A stretch of 64,000 nt of DNA from TMED27 sp964350695 (GCA_964350695.1 CAYGKM010000002.1:129863-193862), one strand, 5' to 3'. Counted from the first letter of the stretch, positions 16,980-26,995 are shown. Made by a program: numbers and translations. Notes: generated by a model not told the origin, from the letters alone.

Positions 16980-17702
16980 ATGTCTAAAGTAGCAGTTGTT
17001 ACGGGCGGAACGCGCGGAATTGGTTTTGCGATTTCTAAAGCTTTATTAGCCGACGGGTATAAGGTCGCGGCGATTTATCATGGCAATGATGCCGCAGCAA
17101 AAACGTTTAAAGAAGAAACGGGCGCTGCAGCATATAAGCTCGACGTGACGGATTTCGAGAAATGCGCGAAGGTGATTGCGAAGATCGAAAAAGAGTTGGG
17201 CCCGGTTTACGCGCTCGTGAATAATGCGGGCATTACGCGCGATGGTATGATGCACAAAATGACGCCTGAAAGCTGGCATAGTGTGATCGAGACGAATATG
17301 ACGTCTTGTTTCAATATGTGCCATGCGGTGATTGCGGGAATGCGCGATCGTAAAATCGGGCGGATTGTGAATATCAGTTCGATCAATGGACAAAAAGGAC
17401 AATTAGGGCAGACCAATTATGCGGCCGCCAAAGCGGGGATGATCGGTTTTACGAAGTCTTTGGCTTTGGAAGGGGCACGTAAAGGCGTGACCGTGAATGC
17501 GATTTGCCCGGGATATATCAAGACCGAGATGACGGAAGCGATGGATGCGTCTGTGCTTGAGAGCATAATTTCCCACATTCCGGTGGGTCGTATGGGCACG
17601 CCGGCGGAGATTGCTTCTGCGGTCGCATTTCTGCTTGCGGAAAAATCGGCGTTTATAACTGGTGCGACTTTGTCTGCTAATGGTGGTCAATACATGGCTT
17701 AA
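16980..17702 (+). CDS. phaB: acetoacetyl-CoA reductase PhaB
   Basis: Short-chain dehydrogenase of 240 residues that reduces acetoacetyl-CoA to (R)-3-hydroxybutyryl-CoA with NADPH. It has the nucleotide motif TGGTRGIG, NNAG, the catalytic Ser (NISSING) and YAAAK, and the C-terminal SANGGQYMA shared by PhaB proteins. A strong AGGAG precedes the ATG. It lies in an operon with phaA, and the next gene starts 17 bp after its stop. The polymerase PhaC is encoded elsewhere. Confidence 0.94.
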   Translation: MSKVAVVTGGTRGIGFAISKALLADGYKVAAIYHGNDAAAKTFKEETGAAAYKLDVTDFEKCAKVIAKIEKELGPVYALVNNAGITRDGMMHKMTPESWHSVIETNMTSCFNMCHAVIAGMRDRKIGRIVNISSINGQKGQLGQTNYAAAKAGMIGFTKSLALEGARKGVTVNAICPGYIKTEMTEAMDASVLESIISHIPVGRMGTPAEIASAVAFLLAEKSAFITGATLSANGGQYMA

Positions 17703-17719
17703 CTTGTATAGTTTTAAGT

Positions 17720-18247
17720 ATGAGTGGAAGCAAAACTGTCATTTTAGAGCGTAGATTTGTCCCGAAGGGCACGCTTGTTGTTGAACAAGGCGAGCCGGGG
17801 ATGTCGGCTTATGTTATTCAATCAGGCTCTGTCGAGGTGTATTCGTCGCATGACGGAAATAAGATTGCGTTGGCGAAATTGGAGACGGGGCAGATTTTCG
17901 GCGAGATGGCGTTGATTTTTGACGGGGAGCGCACTGCAAATGTGCGCACGCTTGAGGATTGTAACCTCATCATCATTACGCGGCAGGCGTTTCAGGAAAA
18001 ATTGAGAAAAACCGATACGACGATTAAAGCGATTGTGCAGATGTTGACCAGCCGCATTGTGAGCAGCAATAACGCGGCCGTGAAGAGCAAAACGGATATT
18101 GATGATTTGCTGGAGACCAGCCGCATTGTTTATCAAAATGTACTGACATCCTTGCCGAAAGCGCGCCAAAAGGTCTTTCAGGACGAGGTTCTGCCTAAGC
18201 TTGATGGTTTTTTGCAGAGCGTTCAGTCTTTTAAAGATCGCTTATAA
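17720..18247 (+). CDS. cyclic-nucleotide-binding-domain protein without HTH
   Basis: A 175-residue protein. Residues 10-115 are a cNMP-binding beta-barrel (FVPKGTLVVEQGEPGMSAYV, then IFGEMALIFDGERTANV, which keeps the Gly-Glu and Arg of the phosphate-binding cassette). The remaining 60 residues are helical and contain no helix-turn-helix, so it is not a CRP-type transcription factor but a small ligand-sensing subunit. It follows phaB by 17 bp and is probably co-transcribed, which hints at a role around PHB metabolism or at simple hitch-hiking. The partner and the ligand cannot be told from the sequence. Confidence 0.75.
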   Translation: MSGSKTVILERRFVPKGTLVVEQGEPGMSAYVIQSGSVEVYSSHDGNKIALAKLETGQIFGEMALIFDGERTANVRTLEDCNLIIITRQAFQEKLRKTDTTIKAIVQMLTSRIVSSNNAAVKSKTDIDDLLETSRIVYQNVLTSLPKARQKVFQDEVLPKLDGFLQSVQSFKDRL

Positions 18248-18333
18248 AAAGCTTCCCTTTCCTTGTGGGCTTGATGCCCTTATATATATCCTCATTAGAC
18301 ACATTAATTTAATAACCCTGTGAGGATTTTTCC

Positions 18334-21300
18334 ATGAAATGGATGGTTTCGAGTTTTATCGTTTTAATAGCTTTGGCGGCGGTCCTGTTGGTGGCGCCGA
18401 GTTTTGTTGATTGGAACAAATATAAGGGCCAAGCGATTGAGCAGGTTGAAGCGCAAACAGGCTTGAATGTAGAGATTGGCGGGGATATATCGCTTGCGAT
18501 TTTGCCCAGCCCACGGGTTTATATCGAAAAAGTTATGGTGTCCGACCCGACGGATGCGAAAGGGCCTTTGGCGGCGCTTGAGCGTTTGGATGTGCATGTG
18601 GGGTTGATGGAGCTTTTGCAGAAGAAGGTTTCTGTGACGTCGATCAATCTTGAGACACCGATTATTGTTTTGAAAAAGGATGCCGCGGGCAAGTTTAACT
18701 TCATGACGCCGCAGATTGAGGCGTTGATGGAGAAAAAAGATCCTGCGCCGAAAAAGGCCGAAGGGCAGCAGTTTCAAGTGGCGTTTAGCAATGTCGAGAT
18801 TTCTGACGGGAGTTTTAGCTATAAGGATGCGGCGGCGGGTAGCGCGATTACACTGACCCAGATGAATTTATCGCTTGATGCGGATGGTTTTGAAGGCCCG
18901 TTTGAGGCGGATGGTTCGCTTTTATATGACGGCAAGGCGGTGAAGCTTTCGGCCAAGACAGGCAAGATTGAGAATAATGCGACATCTGTGAACGCGAAAG
19001 GCAGCATTGCCGGTGCGGATTTCCAGTATGCAGGGGTTGCGGCGTGGGGCGAGGAGCCTGGTGCGCAAGGGCAGATTTCACTCGGCGTGAGTTCGTTGCC
19101 CCAGTTCTTTGAAGATATGGGCGCGGGGGCTGCGCCATTGCAAGGGGCGCTGAAGTTTGACGGGTTTTTGAATGCGACGGATAAGGTTGTGTCTGTGAAA
19201 GACGCGACGCTTTCGATTGCCGATCAGGTTTTGAAAGGCTCGGCTATGGTTGAGCTGGAGCCGCTTACGATTAAGGCGGCGATGGCTTCCGATCAGCCGC
19301 TTAATCTGGATAAGATTTTGGGCGCGCCGAAAGCGGGTAAAGATGCGAAAGGCGTTGATTTGGGCGCGATGTTGCCTGAAACGCTTGAGCTTCCTGCGAT
19401 TTCTGCGCTTGATATTCAGTTTAAAGCGCCTGCGATGATTTATAATGGCGCGGCCTCGAAGGGGTTGACGGCGGTTATTGGCCATGCGGGCAAGACATTT
19501 GATGTGCGGGTGAATGTGAACGAAACGCCTGGTAAGGCCGTGATTGAAGCAGTTGGCGCTTTGGAGTTTGCGGAGAAATCAACATCGTCGAAGACGGGTA
19601 AGGATATATATTCCGGTTCGTCTGCGAGTTTTACTGTTAAGGGGCAAGTACAAAATACGCCCGAGATGATCCGCAGTTTTACAGGGCTTAGCGGGTTGCC
19701 GTTGATTTCGACGAGCAAGGTCGGGTTGTTTGATCTTAAAGGGCGTTTGAACCGCGCAGGGTTGACGATTGATGACAGCGTTGTGAATTTGGATGACCTC
19801 AAAGCCAGTGTTTCAGGGAGTTTGAAAGCGCAGAAAGAAACATCGCGCCAGATGCTTTCTGTTAAGGCGGTTGTGAGTGCGCTTGATCTGGATGCGCTTA
19901 TGGGCGGCGAGAAGGCTGCGCCTGCTGCTGGCGGGGATCCGCTTGCGGGTTTGAAAGCTTTGGCGTTGCCGTTTGATCTGGACAGTAGTGTGACTATTAA
20001 TTCTGCGAAGTTTCAGGGGCGTGATGTTAAGGGGTTGAAGCTGGCGGCGCAGATTTATCCGAATAGCATTGTTTTTGAGAATGTTGGGGCGAGTGATTTT
20101 GCGGGCGCGAGCGGTAAGGTTTCCGGCAAGATTGGTAATTTGAAAGAGATGTCCGGCCTTGATCTGGCGGTTAGCGGCGCATCGAGCGATCCGTTAGGGT
20201 TTGCGCAAGCGATGAAGATTGATACGGCGGCGTGGCCGAAAAATATCGGCGCGGCGTCTGTGGATGTGAAGGCGAGCGGCAATCTCGATGCTTTGAATGT
20301 GAATGCGACGGTGAATGCGCTTAATGGGTCAGTGACCGCAAGCGGTCCTGTGGCCAATCCGTTATCGGGTTTGAGTGTCAATAATCTGGATTTGCGGATC
20401 AAGCATAGCAATTTGAGTGAAGCGTTAAAGCTGCTGTCTATTGCTGCGCCTGAATACGGTTCATTGAAGAAGCCGATTGACCTTAAGATGAATCTGGGGA
20501 TTGCGGGGCAGTCTTACACGATGAAAGGTATATCGGGGAATTTATCGGGCACGGAAGTGGCGGGTGATGCGCGTTTTGATATGGGCGGTGCGAAGCCATC
20601 TCTGCAGGGCGCGCTTAAATTCGGGCGTTTGGTGCTGGAGAGCGTAAAAGGTTCAGGCGGCGGGTCGTCTTCTGCGGCTTCCGCGCCGAAATCAGGCGGC
20701 AAATGGTCTTCTGCGCCTATGGATAGTGCATGGCTGCATTCGATGAATGCGGATTTGGATATTGCGGCGAGTTCATTGCTTTATGAGGGATGGGATATGA
20801 AGTCACCCTCCATCAAGATGATGCTTAAAGACGGCGTTGCGACGGTTAGCGATCTTCAGGCGGGGCTTTATGACGGGCAGATTGGCCTTAAGGGCACGCT
20901 GTCTTCTGCTACGCCGAAGAGCCCGCTTTCTCTGGACGGCGCGGTGAGCATTGCGAAGGTGAATATGGAGCCTTTGGTCGGGTCGTTGTTCGGCAATCGC
21001 ATTATTAAAGGCCAAGGTGAGATTAACATGAATACCAATGTTAAGGGCTCTGGAGGTTCAATGGCGGCGCTTATGGGCTCGCTTGCGGGTCAGGGGAGCG
21101 TTAACGGTTCAAATATTGTGATTGAAGGTATTGATGTGACGCGTTTTGTGCGTGCGCTTTCGGATGTTTCGAAGCCCGGTGATTCTGTTTTGAACCTCTG
21201 GAAGGGGGTTGGAAACGGCGGAAGCACGGCGTTTGATACGTTGGACGGTGCGTATGTGATTGAAAACGGGATTGTGACCTTCCAGAAAATGCTGCTGGAC

Positions 21301-21756
21301 GGGCCGCGCGCGGCGATTGATACGACCGGATCTTTGAATTTGCCGAACTGGACGATTAATACCGAGCATAAAATGAGTGTGAAAGACCGCGATGATGTGC
21401 CGCCGTTCACGGTGAAGATGAATGGATCTCTTGATAATCCTGCGCAGAGCATGGGGCAGGGCGCGATAAACGATTATTTGCAGCGTAAGCTTCAGGACAA
21501 ACTGGGCAAGGTTATCGGCGATAAATTGGGGGCGGATAATCCGCTGAGTGGGGTTCTGGGCGGCTTATTGGGCGCGCCTGCGGCTAAAGCTCCTGCGGCG
21601 GCTCCGGCACCTGCTCCGGCGAATGATAATGCAGCGCCTGTGGAGCAGCAGCAGCAGGAAGAAGCGCCGCAAGAGCAAGCACCTGCGCCAGCACAAGAGC
21701 AGCAGATTACGCCTGAAGATGCCGTTAAGGGCTTGTTGAACGAGTTCTTACGCTAG
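18334..21756 (+). CDS. AsmA family protein
   Basis: A 1140-residue protein with one N-terminal membrane anchor (about 1-23) and a long periplasmic part of repeating beta-strands. It has the AsmA N-terminal domain (VEAQTGLNVEIGGDISLAIL, LPSPRVYIEKVMVSDP) and the AsmA_2-type C-terminal region (GQGEINMNTNVKGSGGSMAA, then GSVNGSNIVIEGIDVTRFV). AsmA-like proteins are bridge-like proteins proposed to move phospholipids between the two membranes. A Pro/Ala/Gln-rich tail (about 1080-1127) is low-complexity. It lies downstream of the cNMP protein after an 86-bp spacer. Its stop overlaps that of the opposing RHH gene as CTAG. Confidence 0.88.
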   Translation: MKWMVSSFIVLIALAAVLLVAPSFVDWNKYKGQAIEQVEAQTGLNVEIGGDISLAILPSPRVYIEKVMVSDPTDAKGPLAALERLDVHVGLMELLQKKVSVTSINLETPIIVLKKDAAGKFNFMTPQIEALMEKKDPAPKKAEGQQFQVAFSNVEISDGSFSYKDAAAGSAITLTQMNLSLDADGFEGPFEADGSLLYDGKAVKLSAKTGKIENNATSVNAKGSIAGADFQYAGVAAWGEEPGAQGQISLGVSSLPQFFEDMGAGAAPLQGALKFDGFLNATDKVVSVKDATLSIADQVLKGSAMVELEPLTIKAAMASDQPLNLDKILGAPKAGKDAKGVDLGAMLPETLELPAISALDIQFKAPAMIYNGAASKGLTAVIGHAGKTFDVRVNVNETPGKAVIEAVGALEFAEKSTSSKTGKDIYSGSSASFTVKGQVQNTPEMIRSFTGLSGLPLISTSKVGLFDLKGRLNRAGLTIDDSVVNLDDLKASVSGSLKAQKETSRQMLSVKAVVSALDLDALMGGEKAAPAAGGDPLAGLKALALPFDLDSSVTINSAKFQGRDVKGLKLAAQIYPNSIVFENVGASDFAGASGKVSGKIGNLKEMSGLDLAVSGASSDPLGFAQAMKIDTAAWPKNIGAASVDVKASGNLDALNVNATVNALNGSVTASGPVANPLSGLSVNNLDLRIKHSNLSEALKLLSIAAPEYGSLKKPIDLKMNLGIAGQSYTMKGISGNLSGTEVAGDARFDMGGAKPSLQGALKFGRLVLESVKGSGGGSSSAASAPKSGGKWSSAPMDSAWLHSMNADLDIAASSLLYEGWDMKSPSIKMMLKDGVATVSDLQAGLYDGQIGLKGTLSSATPKSPLSLDGAVSIAKVNMEPLVGSLFGNRIIKGQGEINMNTNVKGSGGSMAALMGSLAGQGSVNGSNIVIEGIDVTRFVRALSDVSKPGDSVLNLWKGVGNGGSTAFDTLDGAYVIENGIVTFQKMLLDGPRAAIDTTGSLNLPNWTINTEHKMSVKDRDDVPPFTVKMNGSLDNPAQSMGQGAINDYLQRKLQDKLGKVIGDKLGADNPLSGVLGGLLGAPAAKAPAAAPAPAPANDNAAPVEQQQQEEAPQEQAPAPAQEQQITPEDAVKGLLNEFLR

Positions 21757-21959
21757 TCTGACTTCAGGCTTTTTAGGATGTAGAGCCGCAGAGCGCTTGA
21801 GAGGTTGTTTTCGGGCGCTCGCGTGTCGTCGATCTCGGCCACCAGTTTGTTCATTGAAAGGCCGCGCGAAGCCGCGAGAGATTTAAGATCATCCCAAAAT
21901 TCATTTTCGAGTGTGATGCTGGTTTGGTGGCCGTGAATATTGACGGAGCGCTTTTTCAC
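21753..21959 (-). CDS. ribbon-helix-helix (RHH_4) protein
   Basis: A 68-residue protein with the RHH_4 signature: KRSVNIHGHQTSITLENEFW, then LAASRGLSMNKLVAEID and NLSSALRLYIL. These small dimeric proteins are expected to bind DNA through the beta-ribbon. The start is the GTG whose G is the last base of the fumC stop (TAGTG), a coupled arrangement. The fumC-RHH_4 adjacency recurs in alphaproteobacteria as I recall it. The target is unknown. Confidence 0.8.
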   Translation of the reverse strand: MKKRSVNIHGHQTSITLENEFWDDLKSLAASRGLSMNKLVAEIDDTRAPENNLSSALRLYILKSLKSD

Positions 21960-23374
21960 TAGTCCCGCGGTGCGATCATCGTGAGCGGATCGACCCATTC
22001 ATCGAATTGATCGGCGGTGAGGAGTTTGAGTTCCAGCGCCGCTTCTTTCAGCGTTGTGCCATCGGCATAGGCTTTTTTCGCGATTTTCGCAGCGTTATCA
22101 TAGCCGATATGCGGGTTGAGCGCCGTGACCAGCATGAGCGAGTTTTGCATCATGGCGGTGATGCGCTTTTCATCGGCTTCGATGCCCTCGACGCAACGCT
22201 CCGTAAAGCTGACGGCGCTGTCGGCGATGAGGCGGATGGATTGGAGCACATTGAAGATTATGACGGGTTTGTAAACGTTGAGTTCAAAATGACCCTGTGA
22301 CCCCGCGATGGATACTGTTGTGTGGTTGCCCATGACTTGGGCGCAGACCATGGTGAGCGCTTCGCACTGCGTTGGGTTGACCTTGCCGGGCATGATGGAT
22401 GAGCCCGGTTCATTTGCGGGCAGAATGATTTCGCCGATCCCTGAACGCGGGCCGGAGCCGAGGAGGCGAATGTCATTGGCAATTTTCATCAGAGACACAG
22501 CGAGCGTGTTGAGCGCGCCGGAGCTTTCAACGAGCGCGTCATGCGCTGCTAAGGCCTCGAATTTGTTTTCTGCCGTAACGAAAGGTAGCTTTGTGATTTC
22601 GGCGACTTGACGCGCGAATTCCACATCAAAGCCCGCTTTGGAGTTGATGCCTGTGCCGACGGCTGTGCCGCCTTGCGCGAGTTGGTATAGGCGCGGCAGG
22701 GTGTCTTTAACGCGCGCGATCCCGTATTCTATTTGTTTGGCGTAGCCTGAAAATTCCTGACCCAGCGTGAGGGGCGTTGCGTCTTGCAGGTGTGTGCGGC
22801 CGTTCTTGACGATTTTCGCGAATTTTTTGGCTTTGGCATCAAGCGCTTTATGGAGCTTATCCAGCGCAGGCAAGAGGCGCGCGTGAATTTCCTCTACGGC
22901 GGCGATATGCATCACCGTGGGGAAGGTGTCGTTTGAGCTTTGGCCCATATTGCAGTGGTCATTGGGGTGGATAGGGTCTTTGCCGCCGCGCGTGCCTGTT
23001 AGAGCCTCGTTGGCGCGGCCCGCGATGACCTCGTTTGCGTTCATGTTGGATTGCGTGCCGGAGCCGGTTTGCCATACGGCGAGGGGGAATTGATCCGCCA
23101 GGGTTCCGTCAATGACCTCTTGCGCGGCGGCGACGATAGGATCGCCAATCTTTTTATCCATGCTGCCTTGAGCCATATTGGCCTTCGCTGCGGCCTTTTT
23201 CTGGATGCCGAGGGCGCGGATGATGGGGGCGGGCATTTTTTCTGTGCCGATATCGAAGTTTTCAAGGCTGCGGGCTGTTTGCGCGCCATAGTAAGCATCC
23301 GCGGGAACGGCGACTTCGCCTAAGGAGTCTGTTTCGATGCGGGTGTTTGCTTGTTTTTTCGCTGCGGTGGTCAT
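21959..23374 (-). CDS. fumC: class II fumarate hydratase
   Basis: Hydrates fumarate to L-malate in the TCA cycle; homotetrameric, iron-independent. The 471-residue protein has the fumarase signature GSSIMPGKVNPTQ, the substrate residues in GSGTQSNMNANEV and HPNDHCNMGQSSNDTFPT, and GRTHLQDATPLTLGQEF. Length is typical. Its ATG overlaps the purK stop (ATGA), so fumC is likely translated from the purE-purK message. The stop overlaps the GTG of the RHH gene. Confidence 0.96.
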   Translation of the reverse strand: MTTAAKKQANTRIETDSLGEVAVPADAYYGAQTARSLENFDIGTEKMPAPIIRALGIQKKAAAKANMAQGSMDKKIGDPIVAAAQEVIDGTLADQFPLAVWQTGSGTQSNMNANEVIAGRANEALTGTRGGKDPIHPNDHCNMGQSSNDTFPTVMHIAAVEEIHARLLPALDKLHKALDAKAKKFAKIVKNGRTHLQDATPLTLGQEFSGYAKQIEYGIARVKDTLPRLYQLAQGGTAVGTGINSKAGFDVEFARQVAEITKLPFVTAENKFEALAAHDALVESSGALNTLAVSLMKIANDIRLLGSGPRSGIGEIILPANEPGSSIMPGKVNPTQCEALTMVCAQVMGNHTTVSIAGSQGHFELNVYKPVIIFNVLQSIRLIADSAVSFTERCVEGIEADEKRITAMMQNSLMLVTALNPHIGYDNAAKIAKKAYADGTTLKEAALELKLLTADQFDEWVDPLTMIAPRD

Positions 23375-24435
23375 GGTGTTTTATCCTTTAAAATTGTGAC
23401 GTGGCCCATTTTGCGGCCCGCTCTTGCCTCTGTCTTACCGTAGTTATGCAGATGTGCATTTTTCCGGTCAAGATACTCCTGAATATTATGGATGTCATCC
23501 CCAATAAGGTTGAGCATAATTGCGTCTGCGTGGCGGTTTGGCTCAAGCACAGGAAGACCGCAGACTGCGCGGACGTGATTTTCGAATTGGGAATGCGCGC
23601 AGGCATCAATGCTCCAGTGGCCGGAATTATGCGTGCGCGGGGCTATTTCATTGGCGAGAAGGCCGTTTTTGGTTACGAAAAGCTCGAGCGTGAGGACGCC
23701 GCGGAGATTTAGTTCTTCAGCGAGGTGCTGGGCCAGTTTTATTGCCTCGTTTTCGATGGTTTTGTCGAGTTTCGTCGGGACGGTTGTTTTTGAGAGGATG
23801 TGGTTTTTGTGTTCATTGAGCATGGGGCCGTAATGGACCATGTTTCCGTCTTTGTCGCGGGCGATGATGACCGAGATTTCGCAGTCGAAATCGACGATTT
23901 CTTCCATGATTAAGGGCGCATTTTTAAATTGTGACCACATCGTATCGATATTTGTATCACCCGTAAACCGCGCCTGTCCCTTGCCATCATATCCGAAACG
24001 TGTCGTTTTAAATATGCATTGGTCTTGTTTCCATTCAAGCAGGATTTTGAGGGCTTCTTCGGGAGATTTTGGAGCCGTCCAACGCGCTGTCGGGATTTTG
24101 ATCGCGTTCAGATAGGTTTTTTCTGAGATTCTGTCTTGAGAGACTTTGAGGAGTCGTTCGCTCGGATAAACGGGTTTAAGCGTATTGAGGTATCGCACTG
24201 TTTCTGTTGGTATATTTTCAAATTCATAAGAGATTACATCAACTTTTTCGGAAAATTCTGTCAGGGCGCGCTCGTCAGTATAATTGCCGATAAGTGTTTC
24301 GGGCGCGACTTGAGAGGCGGGAGAGTTTTCTTGAGGCGTGAATATAACGGTATGAATGCCAAGCTTTTCTGCGGCTTGTGCGCTCATTCGTCCTAATTGC
24401 CCACCACCGAGAATGCCAAGTTTAATATCGCTCAT
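23371..24435 (-). CDS. purK: 5-(carboxyamino)imidazole ribonucleotide synthase
   Basis: ATP-grasp enzyme that makes N5-CAIR from AIR, ATP and bicarbonate in purine synthesis. The 354-residue protein has GGGQLGRM at the N-terminus, the ATP-grasp lid (KTTRFGYDGKGQAR), the metal-binding FDCEISVIIARD and NEIAPRTHNSGHWSIDAC. It lies 27 bp after purE and overlaps fumC by 4 bp. The protein is Lys-rich compared with high-GC alphaproteobacteria, as is the whole window. Confidence 0.95.
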   Translation of the reverse strand: MSDIKLGILGGGQLGRMSAQAAEKLGIHTVIFTPQENSPASQVAPETLIGNYTDERALTEFSEKVDVISYEFENIPTETVRYLNTLKPVYPSERLLKVSQDRISEKTYLNAIKIPTARWTAPKSPEEALKILLEWKQDQCIFKTTRFGYDGKGQARFTGDTNIDTMWSQFKNAPLIMEEIVDFDCEISVIIARDKDGNMVHYGPMLNEHKNHILSKTTVPTKLDKTIENEAIKLAQHLAEELNLRGVLTLELFVTKNGLLANEIAPRTHNSGHWSIDACAHSQFENHVRAVCGLPVLEPNRHADAIMLNLIGDDIHNIQEYLDRKNAHLHNYGKTEARAGRKMGHVTILKDKTP

Positions 24436-24462
24436 GGGTGGGTTTTATCAAGCGGAGGCACG

Positions 24463-24960
<498 letters not shown>

Positions 24961-24987
24961 ATCAGATTTATAAGTGATTTGAAGGGA

Positions 24988-25191
24988 TTATGCAATGATG
25001 TCGTCGATAAGATCGGATTCGATTTTCTGGATCATGTCTTTGAGCCAGAGTTTCTTTTTCTTGAGTTGCTGCATGTTGAAAAGGTTTACCGGTTGGTCGC
25101 TTTTCAGCACGCGCTCGATCATTTCATCAAGTGCTTTGTGCTCGGCGCGATATTCGGCGAGCTTCATTTGGAGTTCTTCTTGGTCTTGCAT
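24988..25191 (-). CDS. YdcH family (DUF465) protein
   Basis: A 67-residue, highly charged, all-helical protein (EELQMKLAEYRAEHKALDEM, then QLKKKKLWLKDMIQKIE), matching DUF465. These are short cytoplasmic helical hairpins of unknown role. I use the ATG at 25191; a TTG six codons upstream is in frame and neither has a clear ribosome site. It lies immediately upstream of purE, as in many alphaproteobacteria, and is divergent from the phosphofructokinase gene. Confidence 0.75.
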   Translation of the reverse strand: MQDQEELQMKLAEYRAEHKALDEMIERVLKSDQPVNLFNMQQLKKKKLWLKDMIQKIESDLIDDIIA

Positions 25192-25321
25192 ATGAGAAAA
25201 GTCGTACAAAAATTAAAACCTTAAGATTTAATATTATCACATATATTGTTGTTTGGTAATCTTAAAACTGTATCATATTTTTCAATAAAATCAAAATTAT
25301 ATGGAATATTAAAGAGGAAAC

Positions 25322-26398
25322 ATGGAAAAAACCATTGGAATATTGACGAGCGGCGGGGATTGCGCGGGGTTGAACGCGGTGATGCGGGCGGTTGTTCATC
25401 GTGCGGACCTTCTGGGCTGGCGCGTTTTGGGTATTGAAAACGGTACGGCGGGTTTGCTTGAAGAGCCATATGCGGTGCGCGAGCTTACGCCCGATGATTT
25501 TGACGGTTTTATTCTGCGGCGCGGCGGCACGATTTTGGGGACAACGAATAGCAAAAACCCGTTTAAATATCCGATGCCGGATGGATCGGTGAAAGACCGT
25601 TCTGATGAAATTGTGGCCGCGATCAAGGATTTGGGCATTGAGGCGTTGATCGGGATTGGCGGGGATGGCAGTTTTGCAATCCTTAGCCGGTTGGCGAAGC
25701 AGGGTGGCATCAATATGGTGGGCGTTCCCAAGACCATTGATAATGATTTGGCGATGACGGATAAGTCTGTGGGCTTTGATACGGCGCTTTCTGTGGCGAC
25801 CGAGGCGCTTGACCGTTTGCAGCCGACAGCGGCCAGCCATGACCGCGTGATGATTTTGGAGGTTATGGGCCGTGATGCCGGGCATATTGCGTTGAATGCA
25901 GGGATTGCGGGGGGCGCGGATGTTATTCTTATCCCCGAAGTTCCATACACGATTGAAGGGATTGCCAAGAAGATCAAGGGCGTGAAGGATACGGGGCGGA
26001 ATTTTGCGCTTGTTATTGTATCCGAAGCCGTGAAGACGCCCGACGGGGATAAGCGCGAGGTGGTTTATCATGGCGGCGAAAAGCGTTATGGCGGGATTGC
26101 CGATTATCTGGGACCGCAGATTGCGGATGCGACCGGTTTCGAGACCCGCGCAACGGTGCTGGGGCATGTGCAGCGCGGCGGCGCGCCGACACATAATGAC
26201 CGCATTTTGGCGCAGTGTTTGGGCGTGAAGGCGGTGGATTTGATCGCCGAGGGCACGTTTGGCAAGATGGTGGCGTGGCAGAACCGCGAGGCGGTGGCTG
26301 TGCCGATTGAAGATGCGATTGCGGTGTGCCGCGTGGTTGATCCGCAAGGGTCGCTTGTACATACGGCGCGGTCATTGGGGATTTCTTTCGGGGATTAA
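25322..26398 (+). CDS. 6-phosphofructokinase (phosphoryl donor uncertain)
   Basis: Phosphorylates fructose 6-phosphate. The 358-residue protein has ILTSGGDCAGLNAVMR, GGDGS (113-117), PKTIDND (136-142, with the catalytic Asp), MGRDAGHIAL and the effector/substrate segment GHVQRGG. The Gly of GGDGS is the ATP-type residue, while the Lys of PKTIDND is the residue of pyrophosphate-dependent enzymes, so the donor cannot be fixed from the motifs. A membrane H+-pyrophosphatase gene (53.4 kb) shows that PPi is used for energy in this cell. AAAGAGG lies just before the ATG. Confidence 0.92.
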   Translation: MEKTIGILTSGGDCAGLNAVMRAVVHRADLLGWRVLGIENGTAGLLEEPYAVRELTPDDFDGFILRRGGTILGTTNSKNPFKYPMPDGSVKDRSDEIVAAIKDLGIEALIGIGGDGSFAILSRLAKQGGINMVGVPKTIDNDLAMTDKSVGFDTALSVATEALDRLQPTAASHDRVMILEVMGRDAGHIALNAGIAGGADVILIPEVPYTIEGIAKKIKGVKDTGRNFALVIVSEAVKTPDGDKREVVYHGGEKRYGGIADYLGPQIADATGFETRATVLGHVQRGGAPTHNDRILAQCLGVKAVDLIAEGTFGKMVAWQNREAVAVPIEDAIAVCRVVDPQGSLVHTARSLGISFGD

Positions 26399-26455
26399 AA
26401 GCGTTTGACCTTATGGCCGCAGGCGATAGAGTGAATAAAAGGATTTTGAATACCC

Positions 26456-26986
26456 ATGCTTTATGTTGAACAATCATTAGGACCGGACGAAGAGCTGGTG
26501 CATATCGGCAAGTTTCACTGGATGTACACGGTGCAGGCGTTTACTGCGATATTGTGGGGGATCGCGGGGAGTATGCTGATTATATTTGCCTCCGTGTTCA
26601 TGTATATCCAGATGGGTAAGTTTCCGCCTGATTTGCCGTGGATTGAGGGCGTTAAATATATCCATCCCGGTTTGCGGATTTTCTCGTTTGTTGTGTTTAT
26701 CCTCGGGCTTTTGAGTTTTGCACAGATGATGGTGCAAAAGGCGACGACCGAAATTGCGATTACGAATACGCGGCTTGTTTATAAGCGCGGCCTTGTGGCG
26801 CGCAGCGTCGGCGAGATCAGCATTGACCGCATTGAAGGGGTGAATGTTTTGCAAACCATTATGGGGCGTATATTTAATTACGGGCGTTTGGCCATTCGAG
26901 GGATGGGCGTGGGCGAGGTTATTTTGCCGCCGATTGAGGATCCGATTGCGTTCAGAAAATCTATTGAAAAAGCCAAATCTATTTAA
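26456..26986 (+). CDS. bacterial PH-domain membrane protein (first of two)
   Basis: A 176-residue protein with two membrane helices (about 25-50 and 73-92) followed by a bPH2 domain: TTEIAITNTRLVYKRGLVAR, SVGEISIDRIEGVNVLQTIM, GRIFNYGRLAIRGMGV. This resembles the YdbS/YdbT group, membrane proteins of poorly known function that have been linked to envelope stress or lipid handling. It is followed 9 bp later by a second PH-domain gene, suggesting a heteromeric complex. An AGGA lies about 11 nt before the ATG. Confidence 0.8.
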   Translation: MLYVEQSLGPDEELVHIGKFHWMYTVQAFTAILWGIAGSMLIIFASVFMYIQMGKFPPDLPWIEGVKYIHPGLRIFSFVVFILGLLSFAQMMVQKATTEIAITNTRLVYKRGLVARSVGEISIDRIEGVNVLQTIMGRIFNYGRLAIRGMGVGEVILPPIEDPIAFRKSIEKAKSI

Positions 26987-26995
26987 GGGGCGAAG

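Noticed and set aside
18267..18279. GGGC-TTGAT-GCCC hairpin after the cNMP gene
   Set aside because: A 4-bp stem with no T run is too weak to be called a terminator.
25262..26362. Long open frame on the minus strand opposite phosphofructokinase (366 codons)
   Set aside because: It is the antisense shadow of a well-conserved enzyme, is Arg/His/Asn-rich as expected from such frames, and has no family sequence or ribosome site.
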